DNA of 64,000 nucleotides from Limanda limanda (taxonomy: Eukaryota; Chordata; Actinopteri; Pleuronectiformes; Pleuronectidae). The notes under the pieces are model-generated. The model worked only from the letters and a program-made list of their open reading frames with translations. It made no database searches and was not told the DNA's origin. The translations under genes and the position numbers were made by a program. How positions within the stretch are numbered: the stretch's first letter is position 1; every line of letters starts with the position of its first letter. The stretch is from assembly GCF_963576545.1 (NCBI RefSeq), contig NC_083641.1, positions 16,782,002 to 16,846,001 of the forward strand, written 5' to 3'. Shown piece by piece: positions 36,456 to 47,863 of the stretch.

Positions 36456-36720
36456 GGGGCGGCACAGTGATCCTGTCGCCTCACAGTTAGAATGCTCCAG
36501 GTTTTAATGCCGGCCTTTCTGTGTGCATGTTTTTCTCAGGTTTGCGTGTTCTTTTTCTGGGTACTAAAGCTTCCTCTCACATTCCACATAGGTGTGAATG
36601 TGAAACTCTACGTGTTGGCCTTGTGTACGTTGGAGACCGGTCCAGGGTCCTGTGGGATTGCCTCCAGCGCCAAGTGACCCTCAAGAGATAAGCAGTATAG
36701 ATAACGGATGGATGGATTAA
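36456..36720 (+). mobile_element. Teleost SINE-like retroposon with (ATGG)n tail
   Basis: Starts 'ggggcggcacagtgatcc' and 'tgtcgcctcacagttaga', then a central part with 'ggcctttctgtgtgcatg' and 'aggtgtgaatgtgaaact', and ends 'gattgcctccagcgcc', 'gaccctcaagagataagc', 'agtatagataacggatgg' and ATGG units. This order is that of a highly abundant fish short interspersed element. The tRNA-like head is worn and the body is internally shortened relative to what I remember. The 3' part is also present at 47398-47465. Confidence 0.75.
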
Positions 36721-38344
36721 TTGTATTTAGAGCAGGGAAGTGAGATCTGATCACACGTGCTCACAGGAGACACATTCAGGATGTATTTTGAAGCCTGGTG
36801 GGAAACTAACTTAGAGCTGTTAACTTGTGATCAGTTCTGAACAGGGCCAATGACAATTTACCATACACTTAAAGGATGTATGTCACAACACAGAGATATC
36901 AAATCTCATTCTAACTAAGTCGTCAATACCCTTTGGCTTAAATATTTTCTGACTTGCGTGTGAATGCATCATATGAGTGTAAAAAGCCCCAAACCCCCAA
37001 ATGTATCCTGAGACAACCCCAGCCAGAGGGTGGAGACTACACAGAAGATTTTACAGTGACCTTTTTACCATCCAAGAAACAGTCTTAACACACACATACA
37101 CACACTCACACACTAACATGTACACACAAAATCATACACCACCAGCCCCAGAGCCTCTGATTCAAAAACCGGCTGTGAAACTGGGAGATTTGGACGAGGG
37201 CCATGCTAGCGAGACAAGGGAAGAATGGGAAGAAAACAGAACAGGCCTTCTGTGGATTTCCCAGGACATGTTCTGCTTCTTTGCCCGGGGCCTCGATCTA
37301 TCAATCTGCAACAATCTGCTTTCAGGTGAAAAGACTCCAAGCAAACTCCTGCTTTAATTAACTACTTACACACAGATGGGAAGATATCAAAGAACAGACA
37401 TCTTTGTTACCAAAGAGACACGGGGACACTGTTAAATAATCTATCATCTAGTAACAGATATAGTTCAACTCATGGGATACCAGGCCGTTATTCTTCGTCT
37501 TTCCAAATCTCACCTCTCTCTTACTCTTCCCAACTGTGCTGCTGGAGATAAATGAAAACTAGGGCTGGCATGTTCCCTGGACATTTTAATTAGCAAGTCT
37601 TTAATTCATCCTGACCCTCTTTCAACTTCGATCAGCCAGCGGGGGCTCTGATAAGGACCTGTCACTCACACACAAACACCGGGGTTACTCAACAGCAAAT
37701 TGTCTCTCCGCCATTCACAGATGCTCTCTACCTGTGCTGTCGGGGGGGAGCCGTTCACGCTTCAGTGAAAACTGAAAGCCCAGCGAGAATGGAAATATGG
37801 TGCGTGAGCGGTGCTCATTCAGCCACACTCGCTATTCACAGCCGCACTCTGCCCGTGACAGCGTAGAATACAAATGCACTCCTTGATTATTAAGAACAAA
37901 TTTGATGTGTTACAGTATTAGCTTACAGCTGCAAAGACAAGCATTGGGTTTCGGTCTTGAGGTGGAATGGGAGCCAGAAACAGCTTAGAGCAAAAATAAT
38001 ACCACAGTAATATAACTTTAGTCCCTGAATGAACACAGTACGCCCTGTTGAATTAAAGCACTTGAAGCAAAGCTCCTGAATAACAGGTCATAAACAGTTC
38101 AGGTTTGAATATTTACAGTAATGGCAGGGCACTGCCGATGTGTCGACAGTTGTGTCCCTATTGACAATATGCCAAAGTGATAGCTTACTTATAGATTGTG
38201 TCCAATTGGCCACTTAATATAAAGGACGCTTTGAGGCTACTGTCCTATCTTGCAATGCTAAAGACACTGAAAAGAAATTCCTGAATCCAAGCATTTATCT
38301 ATGATCTATTCCAAAATTGAACAGGTTCTTCATTCGGTCATTTC
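36721..38344. other. Non-coding stretch, no gene recognised
   Basis: Contains a short interrupted CA-rich run at about 37088-37135. No gene identified. Confidence 0.45.
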
Positions 38345-38440
38345 TCAACCCTCGAAAAAACGTCATGGAAAATCGGTTCCGTAGTTTTTGAGTAATTCTG
38401 CTAACAAAATAAACGGCAATGAAAACATAACCTCCTCCCC
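38345..38440 (-). repeat. Widespread 'GAGGTTATGTTTTC' interspersed repeat
   Basis: Read on the minus strand it begins GAGGAGGTTATGTTTTCAT, continues GTTAGCAGAATTACTCAAA and AACTACGGAACCGATTTTCC. This is a well-known dispersed motif in fish and many invertebrates. Only about 95 bp is recognisable. Confidence 0.65.
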
Positions 38441-38718
38441 AGAAATAATAATAATAATAGGGTTTGCACTGAATTACAGCATTTGTGTTGAAAAGGGTCA
38501 CATTTAGACACCTTCAATCATTTTTCAGCATCATAAAATGGCCGAATCCTGTGTCAGAATAAGGGTCTTCGGAGGACCTGTTCACTGAAACACAGGAGGA
38601 ATCAGCTGTGTAACTCTACAGCCACTCTAGCTTTAACAGTTTGCTTCCTCAGAAAGAACAGAGGTCGCAAAACAAATCCTCTCACTGCTCTGTGTGCACA
38701 AAGCTGTGCCTGGCTACT

Positions 38719-38721
<3 letters not shown>

Positions 38722-38791
<70 letters not shown>
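38722..38791. repeat. (TG)35 microsatellite
   Basis: Uninterrupted TG run read directly, followed by 'agtgtatgtgtg'. Confidence 0.98.
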
Positions 38792-38793
<2 letters not shown>

Positions 38794-39539
38794 TGTATGT
38801 GTGCTCCATTCCCTTTACGGCTGAATAATACCACTTGTAATATTGTATAAAACATTTAAATACTTGATTTTTTTCCAAGATGTGTTATTTAGGTGAATAA
38901 TAAATAAACTATCATGCAGTGCCGCACCTGTAAGTACAGATGGTATTCTCTACCAAGGCAGAAATCTTCTTTCAAGAAACGGAATAAGTTTAACCCAGTG
39001 TTCAACTGGCATTACTGAATACAAAACAAACTCCGTTTGGGGATTGCAAACTAGATCTGGGCTCAGGATGTGTATCCAATTTTTGGATCCATTAATATCT
39101 CTAACCAGCCTTAACCAGTCCATTATCCGCTTAATCAAATGTAACACAGTGGCTTTATTATCTGGACAATCTACTGTCAGAACCACTGTTATCAGGCCAC
39201 CAGGCAGTTATAATACAACTCTGACCTCCTCTGCCCCATTATCATTAGATCCGTCAGGCAAAGTGGTCCCATCCATCAGCGGGCTCAGCCAATAACAGCA
39301 GCCAGTTTCTGTGCAAGTGTGACTGGTGGTCCTTCCAATTTGTAAATGGGATTGTCAAGCATCTATGAAGGCTGAAACAATACCACCCCTCGCCACACAC
39401 GGCTGGAGCCAGCTGTCGTGTTTAGCCTCTGTGCCAGCTGCTGCCCTTCACTCTCGTGCTGATCGTATCTGTGGATGCTGCGGTGACTTTGTCTATTGCA
39501 CTCATTCATCGAGCGCCTTTCCTTCTAAAGTCTGAGCTA
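38792..39539. other. Non-coding stretch, no gene recognised
   Basis: Unique-looking sequence. The plus-strand frame 39044-39295 has no recognisable domain. Confidence 0.4.
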
Positions 39540-39762
39540 TCATGTCTCTCTCCTCGCCTCAGCTCCTCCGGCTGAATTCTTAGACGGTCTCCTCTTTCTG
39601 AAAACCCTCCGTCTTCTCATTATCTCTTATTCTCTCCTCCTGATCCTTATACCTACACTCTTTAATTTTCTCTCTCACTTGGCTCTTTCTTTGTTCGTTA
39701 TCTCTTATTCTCCTTGAGACTCCGCCGTCTCTCGCCGTCCGTCCCTCTGTTTGCCATCACAG
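39540..39762 (+). other. Pyrimidine-rich tract ending in a splice-acceptor-like CACAG
   Basis: About 220 bp of C/T-biased DNA ('tctctctcctcgcctcagc', 'ttattctctcctcctgat', 'cccgtccctctgtttgcc'-like) ends at 'gccatcacag' (AG at 39761-39762). It may be just low-complexity sequence, or the polypyrimidine tract of the candidate exon that follows. Confidence 0.4.
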
Positions 39763-39808
39763 ACAGAGACCTGTAGAGGATATTAACTACCATTCAACAG
39801 GCGATATG
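39763..39808 (+). other. Candidate 46-bp exon (speculative)
   Basis: The segment lies between CATCACAG (acceptor-like, with a strong polypyrimidine tract) and ATG|GTAAGTA (near-consensus donor at 39809). One frame is open across it and would give QRPVEDINYHSTGDM. No gene family recognised. Chance occurrence is quite possible. Confidence 0.25.
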
Positions 39809-39810
39809 GT

Positions 39811-42800
39811 AAGTAAAGCAAGACATGGCCATTGACTCGACATGCAGAAATATGACCTGAAGAAAACTAACAAAACCAGAGACTTATGACGGTAGATTTG
39901 TGCGACAGTGTGTAACAGTGAATCTTTAATATACTTCCAGGACTAGATAGCAGGAATTACAGTGCCCATTCATAAATAACAGCGATGCAAGTGGCGAAGG
40001 AGACTTTATGGAGGTTATGTTTCATGGGTTTGGATTTTCCAATTATGCACTGCAGTGCCCCGATAAAGGCCTACAGCAGTTAATAATGCTGACAAAAATC
40101 ACTGCTCGGTGTTTGCAGGCTGCAGAGTGCAACGGACAGTGCATTAGCCAAAGGTGGCATCTTGAAATAACTGGTCCTTGGTCCTTTAAGAAACAGACCA
40201 GGATGTGTAAATGGGATGCAAAGCCTCTATCACCATAGTCCAGACCCACTGGCTGCATGTTGTGTTTACCTCATCCGTAGTAAAATGTAATAAAAATGTG
40301 GAAAAATTCAAAACAAAAACAAAGGCTTGCTTAGAGAATGTTTATGCAGCATCCAATTTTATCAGTTTATATCCTGAAATATCTCACCTCATTCCAACAA
40401 CAGAGTTATCTACTGAACTACTTACAAAATATACATCGAACTCTTCACTACTCCTGAACATAGATTGAACATAAAGATGGACGAAAAGACTTCTCCCAAA
40501 AAGTGAAGCATCTCCATTGCCATTTGGTGGCAGGCTGCAGTATAGGTCATAAATCCCTCCTATTCCATGTTAGCAGATGGGACATGGACCAGAGTTAAAA
40601 GTAAAAAAAAGTAAACATCAAACACAGTTTTCTCAAAGCTGGTTTCATTCATTTTAGGTAGTTCTTTTCACATTTGGTTCCACAGGGTGAAACATGATGA
40701 TGGACAGCTGAGACTGTCTCTCGATTGGTTGAGCAGCTTGTTAAAGCAGCTTCACCCCCGATTTCTACTACAGACTCTGCCTACAAATGCGCAACGTGGC
40801 AGTGTTCATCAGGTATATGTATATATCTGCTTCGTTCCTAGGGAGGAGGTGGATGTGTATCCTCCATCTTTAAAAACAGTCTTCTGACAACTATTCATTG
40901 GACAGATACTGCCACTGACTTCAAACTGAAATGTACCGCAAGCAAATCAAGTCTTGACCTGTATGTAATCCATCTATTTAAGATGGTTCTGCATCATTTG
41001 CTGTAACATTTTCATGCAATAGTGCAGGTATTTTTAAACAGGCATATTTCAATAATATGGCTCAATATGTGTTAATTCGTCCCAGATGATAGGACTGCTT
41101 GAGACTCAAGAGGTTCTTTTTTCATGTGCATTATGTGCATTACCTTTAAAATGCATGTATCTTAGATATTTTCTTAAAGCCTTATTCATTGCGCTAATCT
41201 GTGATTGACCCCTACTAGCTGTTATACTATCAAATTCAGTCTTAACTCTCTTCATAAGCTGCACTTCACCCTGTAAAACTCTGCTTCCTAACTCTTTCTA
41301 AACCCCTAGATCCTCTCTGCGCTTTCTCCAGCATGCATATTCGATATGCTACACAGCCAAAGCATACTGTGCGTGAATCATATATTATCCCCCTGTCCCC
41401 TGCTCCTGCTCATGCATCTTCCCTTTCATCTAATTTCATTTTCCAGTATGAGCTGTCAGGCGTGTGGAAGGACTTGTCGACCGCATGGTGTGGGGAGCAA
41501 TGGACAATTTATATTCTGCCAGTTGGGCCACAATCGCCCAGCATCTTCACAATTGTCCACATAAATATTGAGACAACTATTTAAACAGTTCTGTTCAAAC
41601 ATGAGTCAATCAAACTGAAACATTGGGCTCAAACAGAAACAATTGGTCAAAACGAGAGAGAGACGCAGAGAATGGAGCAAGGCAGCAGTGTCCAGGCAAC
41701 GTTTGAGTTTTAAATGACACAAAAAGCTGAGACACTTTGTCATGGCATAAGCTGGTAATGTCTGATAAGGACTAAAGATTATAATAGATTTGTCTGTTAT
41801 ATATATATATATACAATAAATACTTATTTGGGAAAGAGAAGTTCTAAAACCCCAAAGTTCCATTTATAATCCAGTTTTACACTCTGACCTCTCCCTTTTG
41901 CCCAATTCATCTTCTACCTCATCTCTCTGTCTTTTTGTGACGCATTTGCTTCAACTGAACCTTTAAACAGGACAGCTTCCCTTCTTCTGTTTAGGAAAAT
42001 ACATCTCTATGACGCACACAGGAATGATGCAGATAGCACGCCTGATCACCGGAGCACTCAACCTGGCAACACAGTAACATACCATTCCGTCTCTTTTCTC
42101 TTCCATAAACTCTGTACCCTGACCTCTGTGGATGCAATTTGCTGTCCCAGGAATCTGTGAATGTTTTTACACCGAAGCAGAAAAGGCCTAATTAGCACTT
42201 CTACACTCACTGCGTGCGGTTATCTTAGCCTAAAAATGCTCTGAGCCTGGTGCTCCGAGGGTAAACACAGAAAAAGCGAAGCACATACTCAAACGTAGAA
42301 CAGGCATGTGCACACACAACACATGTTTCCCTCAAGACCTCTCTCATGACAGCTTCTGCTAATTGGTCACACGCCTTCATGTGAATAAAACACCTCATAA
42401 TTTACTCTGCTCGTTACTATCAACGAAGGATGTCACAGTCAGAAAACCCATTAAGATTCCATTTACATCTTTTTTTTACAAAAATGAGCTTCCACAGTGA
42501 CTTTCACGACACAGACAATAAAGCACGCTGCTGGGAAATACAAAATTATATATCGTCTTTGTGAGTCATTTTGTCAAATATTTATCGAAAGCAGGAAATT
42601 GTATTTACATAAAAAAAAATGAATTTCACTGTAAGCACATGCCACCACCGAGGCCTAATAGTCCTCTTCCATTCACTCAAGCTGCACCAACAGTGGCTCA
42701 TTTTCTTTACCAAGATCCAGCAGAGATCCGTAAATACTCCCTTGGATATTGGTGAAAAGTTCCTGGAGCTTGTAAATTGGAGGAAACGACTATCTATCTG

Positions 42801-44312
42801 CTCGTCTAATCATGCATAATACAGAGATATCACCAGAACAGATCTTTGGGATACCAAAGAGACAATAGTCTTGATGTGTTTTTCTGATGTAGGATTGAAG
42901 GTATTAGATAAGTTGTGATCTATATTTCCTCAATATGAAGGAGGATTGCTTGAGATTTCCCAAAAAATATTTGGAAAACTAGAAGGGCAGTCGGAGAGTT
43001 GTTATGAATCATGATTTAACGGGTTGTTTCCTGCCCAATGTCCGGAAACAACCCATTATGTAAAATCCATTAGATCCAACAGATTTGACGTAATCCTGCA
43101 AAAAACAAACCAACAGGGAGGGGCAGAAAAAACATAACCATGGGGAAGGAAATAAAAAATTGATTATTTGACTTAATCATTCAGAAATGTATTTTATTAT
43201 AATTAAATTATAAAATAAAGTGAATATTATTATTTACTTTTTCTGTTATTTATATTTCAGATGTCAAATGGAAATCCCAGTATGTTTGTGTTTCAAGTAC
43301 GACACTGGTTATGAAATTGAAATTAGGTTCAAATAAATTTGCGGATATTTCCCACAGTGACTCATGTGTTTCACTCTGAGCATTCTGTAGCTGTGATGCA
43401 GCCCATGTGAAGGAGCTGTATGCCAATCAGGGCTTGGTGCTGTGGTCACCTTAGCTATCCAAAGTAAGTTCTCCTTTGGCCTCCGGTTTACTGTAACTGT
43501 CTGCCCTGCCAGAGCCTGCAGTCTGCCTCAGTAATCTGTCAGGGAGCAGACAAACATCAGTGGGCGTTATCTCTACTTCTCAGAAGCAGCCGGGAAGGAG
43601 GTTTGAAATAAGGCAGGTGGCCCAGCGGCAACACAGATGGGAGCAGACTCATCATTTCAGTCAACATACCAATACAAACCCTTCTTTAAAAACGTGCATA
43701 CACATAAATCTCAAACTCAAACACCCACAGAAGCACATCAAACTTCCTCTGGCAAGCAGAAGGGAAGAGTTCATTTTAAATGCATTAACCTGATTTAACC
43801 CTAAGCAGGTTAAAAAACAAGAAACTAGAGGTAGGGTAGCAGCAAGAGAATCAGTGATGTCAATGACTGTGACATGCCAGAACCAGTTCAAAATTTCCAG
43901 TAAGGCTGAGCAGGAGCATTTATCCAGTGGCGATATTGAACGGCATCATGGACACATACTGAGGAGCTACAATACACCATCTGCACCAAAGTGATGTTCA
44001 AGACTTGCATCTCATGTAACATAGCACATGTGGCTCCTCAAACCACTCTCCTTGAGCCAAAGTCCGTAAAAAGTCAAATTCTGTGAGCAGCAGATTTCAC
44101 AGGGCGCTGGTGCCACGGAGAAATACAATGTCTTCACAGCGCACTGTGTGTTCTGGTCGTATTTGTATTCACAGCGTACTGGAGCTGCCTGTGGGGGATG
44201 TGGTGGCTTAAAAAATATGAAAGGCGTGTTATCCTGCATATGAATTTGGGTTGTTCGGTTACTGGCACATTTAAGAGTTTGTAATGTGACATAGGCTAGA
44301 TAAGGGGTTGTG
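39811..44312. other. Non-coding stretch, no gene recognised
   Basis: Mostly unique-looking DNA with a short (TA)n at about 41799-41812 and an A/T-rich patch near 43150-43260. No coding content supported. Confidence 0.45.
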
Positions 44313-44815
44313 TAGTGTGTGTGTGTGTGTGTGTATAAGTGCTTGTACTTCTATCTTTGTGAGGACAAGTTTGAGTTTTGACCTTTTGACCGTTGCCTAG
44401 TTAAAAACACTGTCTTTGTCAGGACCAGTAGACCTTATGGGGACTAAAGCCTGGTCCTGATGAGGCAAAACGTCTTTTCTGAGCTCCTGGTTAAGATGTG
44501 AATTGTGGTTGGCTTAGGCTTGAATTAGTCATGGTAAGGGATAAGGTTTTGGTTCGGCTGTCCACAATCAATTAAAGTTAATCCTAACAAGGATAACTGC
44601 ACAAATGTGATTGTGTGTGAACTTCTATCTTTGTAAGGCACCAGTTAGAGATTTGACCTTACATGCAAAGTGAGGAAATTTCGACTGGTTGTTCTGTCTG
44701 AGGGAGAAGACTTGGTTGGTAGAATTACGTTAAGGTCAGGGAAGGGTGTGGAGTTAGGAACTGAGATGTGGTAGTTGAGGCTGGGGTAAGGGGAAAGGGA
44801 ATGAATAATGCATTA
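44313..44815. repeat. Two diverged copies of the teleost 'CTATCTTTGTGAGGAC' repeat
   Basis: A short GT run (44316-44334) leads into 'acttctatctttgtgagg' at 44347 and a second copy starts 'acttctatctttgtaagg' at 44621. Each is followed by 'ttgacctt' text and G/T-rich stretches containing 'ggttagg'-like or 'gtaaggg' motifs. This is a familiar fish repeat often flanking GT microsatellites. Copies are strongly diverged from each other. Confidence 0.6.
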
Positions 44816-47119
44816 AACAGATTACTCTGCTTCTAACACCCTGTTTCATTTTATAGAAACCTGCTGTGTTCAGTGTGTGTGGTTTGGGCAAATCCAAATC
44901 CTCTCAGTTTTCACCTACGGCCTCCTGTGACGCTCTCTGTATTTTGTCTGAACAGAGCGCAGCAGGGTGGCCTTTGGAGAGAGGTGTCCAGATGACAGAA
45001 TATCCTCTCCTCTGAAGAAAGAGCACTAAGAAAAAACAGCCATGACACTCTCACTCATGTGGAACCGGGTCCAGTCTGGCACCTTAATCTCAAAACTATA
45101 ATATCTCTGCAGCTTTGGTCAGAAACCGACAAACACGTATTAGGAAGGTCACAGAGAAAGAAGAGAGGTGGTCCCGAGAGAGATGCTAAAATTGACTGCC
45201 TGTTTTTATGTGTTAGGAGAAAAGGTTATATTCATGTCAGCAAAACATCGTCATTTGGAACTTTGTTTTCCTGCTGACTATAGTCTGGGTCAGACTATCT
45301 GACCTACAACCGACCTACAGTGCACCTGCACACACACCTTAATATCAGATTCTGGATGAAAAACTAGATTTTAAAACTACAGCACATGTAGGTTACCTAG
45401 ATATGGAGACACGTCTGGCATCTTCTTACTTACTTACTTCTTACAATTAAATTTTAAGGGGTTAAGGTTAAAACATTGGTCCGGGTTAGCCTAACCCTGT
45501 ATACTGTATCATCAGCTCTAACAAATCAAGCAGACAATGGGTTTTTGTTAGTTGCTGCCTTTCTTGACAACTGAAATCAGACTCTCCTTGTGTGATTTTG
45601 TTTAATTTTTAAAGCTATAGAATGACAAATGATTACGTAACTGGATTCCTTGTTTGCTGAGAACATTTAACGGGTTTGTTGAAGAAAACAATTGCATTTA
45701 GTCTTCTTCACAGAGGAGCCTGGCCCCATTGTTGAGGAGCTCTCGACTAAATTACAATGCGTAGTCGGAGCTCTTTGCACGGCAGCTCTGCAAAATGTGG
45801 AATGACTGACACAACGGTTGTCAGAGAAATTAGTCATCATTCAAATTGCTGGTTAGAAAATGCGGCACGGTAACTGGAGGTAAGAGCCGAGATCACTCAG
45901 GAGGGAACACCAGTAACCGAACAGAGAACAAAACAGAAAATGTAATTTTTTTTATGGCTCCAATTTTTTATGGGTGAAAAAACTAACTTTGAGTTGAATA
46001 AATCTCAATAAAATATCTTTCTCACAGTGCATTGCATTATAGTCCAATAAGTTGCTTTTGTTGTCACAAGTTAGAGCTGTAAACACATTTTTAACGATGG
46101 TAAAAATACAAAAAATAACAAGCCTGTGTCACTGTAAGGTTGCTGTGAACAGTTTCTCATTTCATTTGATTTTATTTTTAGAACTAATTTAGCGTTGTAG
46201 AAATTATCTGTTTATGTTTAATTACAATAACCACAACCATTACTGTTGCAGCAAGTACGTCTCAACAGCAGAAAGGAAAACTTGACCCTGAGAGCTATTA
46301 GACTGTTATTGTAAACTATATCAACAGCCTCTGACGTTAAGTGTTCTCAAGGGGCTATTCTGTAATGTCAAAATCATTCACCTTTGGGTTTAACGTCCTC
46401 ATTTTTCCCGATCCTGTCTCATCTGTTTCTGCCCTGCATTTCCCTGCATTCACCAGAATTACTTCCAACCACTCCGAGAGAAATTGCCTGAGCTCGTTGC
46501 CTTCACCAAAGCTTTTATTTATAGACGGAGCGAGCGATACAGCATACTAATCACAAATGTAAGCGTGTGTTTTCTCCTGCCTCAGTTGTACCCGCGGCTC
46601 AAAAGAGCAACACAGGGCCTTTTGGAATTGCTGACAAAATTGGAGACATGGGGCAGATATTCGGTTCTGTCCCGATGTTTACCCACTGATGTTTTAGATT
46701 GCTGATATTTCTCCTCCTGAATTAACTTCTTGAACTCATATATCCCCCTTAAGCAGCGTTGACAATAGGAAGCAGTTTATCATCCATGGTCCAACAGTGT
46801 GCTTTGTGTCAGTGATTCTACAGTATTGTATTGCTGCTTCTTCTAATGAAATACTAAAACCTACATATATAAGACACTGAACTTGCTACAGTGTATGTAT
46901 GTATGTATGTATTATTGGAAGATTGGGGGTGGTGGTGGTGGGGGGGGGCAGTAAAGGGCGGGTTCAGAACCAAACCCACTAACGCTACAGGAGGACTCGT
47001 AAGCCGGCCACCCCTCTATTGTTTGTGATAGGAGTTTGAATGCTAGTCCAGGTACACTTCAATTTAAATTACATCCACTATTTTGTCAAGTGATCCACAT
47101 AAAAGGCTCAGTAATGTCT
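44816..47119. other. Non-coding stretch with small simple repeats
   Basis: Contains a 12-bp stem palindrome at 45737-45773, a (GTAT)n run at about 46893-46912 and a G-rich 'gggtggtggtggtggggg' at about 46926-46948. No gene recognised. Confidence 0.45.
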
Positions 47120-47127
47120 CACTTATT

Positions 47128-47294
47128 CAGGGCCGGGTCTAGGCAGGGGCAAGAGGGGGCCTGGCCCCCTCAAATAAATGTTGTGCCCTCTCAAACTAAA
47201 TCCCAATTTATAATAATAATAATATAATAAAGCACAATGCCCCCTCAAGATTTGTGGCTTCCCCCTCATACATGCCTGTCTAGACCCGGCCCTG
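47128..47294. mobile_element. hAT-type MITE (167 bp) with perfect 8-bp target duplication
   Basis: Left end CAGGGCCGGGTCTAGGCAGG and right end, read in reverse, CAGGGCCGGGTCTAGACAGG form terminal inverted repeats of about 20 bp with one mismatch. The 8 bases on both sides (47120-47127 and 47295-47302) are CACTTATT. The inside has 'gagggggcctggccccct' near the left end, 'taataataataatataa' in the middle and a G/C-run near the right end. There is no coding capacity. CAG termini plus 8-bp duplication place it in hAT. Confidence 0.93.
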
Positions 47295-47397
47295 CACTTA
47301 TTTAACATTTATGATGGAATACTTTTTAGGATCCTACAGCTTTTTAATAATACCCATACAGTAGATGGGTTGATACCTGCAGGGATAATTAACCGCA

Positions 47398-47465
47398 GAT
47401 TGGCTCCAGCTCCAATGCAAACCTCAGAGGATAAACTGTATAGATAATGGATGGATGGTTGGATT
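47398..47465 (+). repeat. 3' fragment of the (ATGG)n-tailed SINE
   Basis: 'gattggctccagctcc', 'cctcagaggataaactg' and 'tatagataatggatggat' align well with the end of the element at 36655-36720 in the same window. The head is absent or unrecognisable. Confidence 0.65.
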
Positions 47466-47793
47466 ATAAACCACATTAAAATCAGTATTTCGATTAACTG
47501 ACAAAACTTAGACAAACAGTGTGGTTTATGGCCGAAGGTTTCTTAAGGTGTCGGTGCACGGCTGTCATGGCCACACCTATGAGGTCATAACAGACGGCAC
47601 AGACGATACAGTTGTCCTAAAACGTCAGTAGTATTTGACATTTAGGTTTCTAAGCCTGCTGCACACAGACGGCAGAGAGACCTCAGCATAAACTCATTGT
47701 CATTCATTATTTCCTGTCTCTTCTTCACTCTCTCCATGCCTTCATTGAACAGGGCAGGTGAGTGGCGGCTGATTACCAAACATCTTCTCCTAC
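47466..47793. other. Non-coding stretch with a donor-like site at 47757
   Basis: The plus strand reads a pyrimidine-rich 'cctgtctcttcttcactctc', 'catgccttcattgaacag', then GGCAG|GTGAGT. See findings. No gene recognised. Confidence 0.3.
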
Positions 47794-47863
47794 CTTTGAT
47801 CTCCTGTGGTGTGGGGCTCTAATCCATCGTGCATCGCAGGACGCTGTCTGATCTGGGTGGTTG
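47794..47863 (-). other. Candidate 70-bp exon on the minus strand (speculative)
   Basis: On the minus strand the segment is preceded by an unusually good acceptor (a run of CTTTCTTTCTCCTCTTACAG) and followed by CAAAG|GTAGGA, a good donor. Two of its three frames are open: one gives a peptide starting TTQIRQRPAMHDGLEP, the other NHPDQTASCDARWIRAP. Neither is recognised. The 70-bp length would shift frame, so it could be a 5' UTR or alternative exon. It might equally be chance. Confidence 0.3.

Noticed and set aside
43395..43462. Exon-like segment before GTAAGTT
   Set aside because: Donor is good but the acceptor is weak and the best frame contains a stop before the donor.
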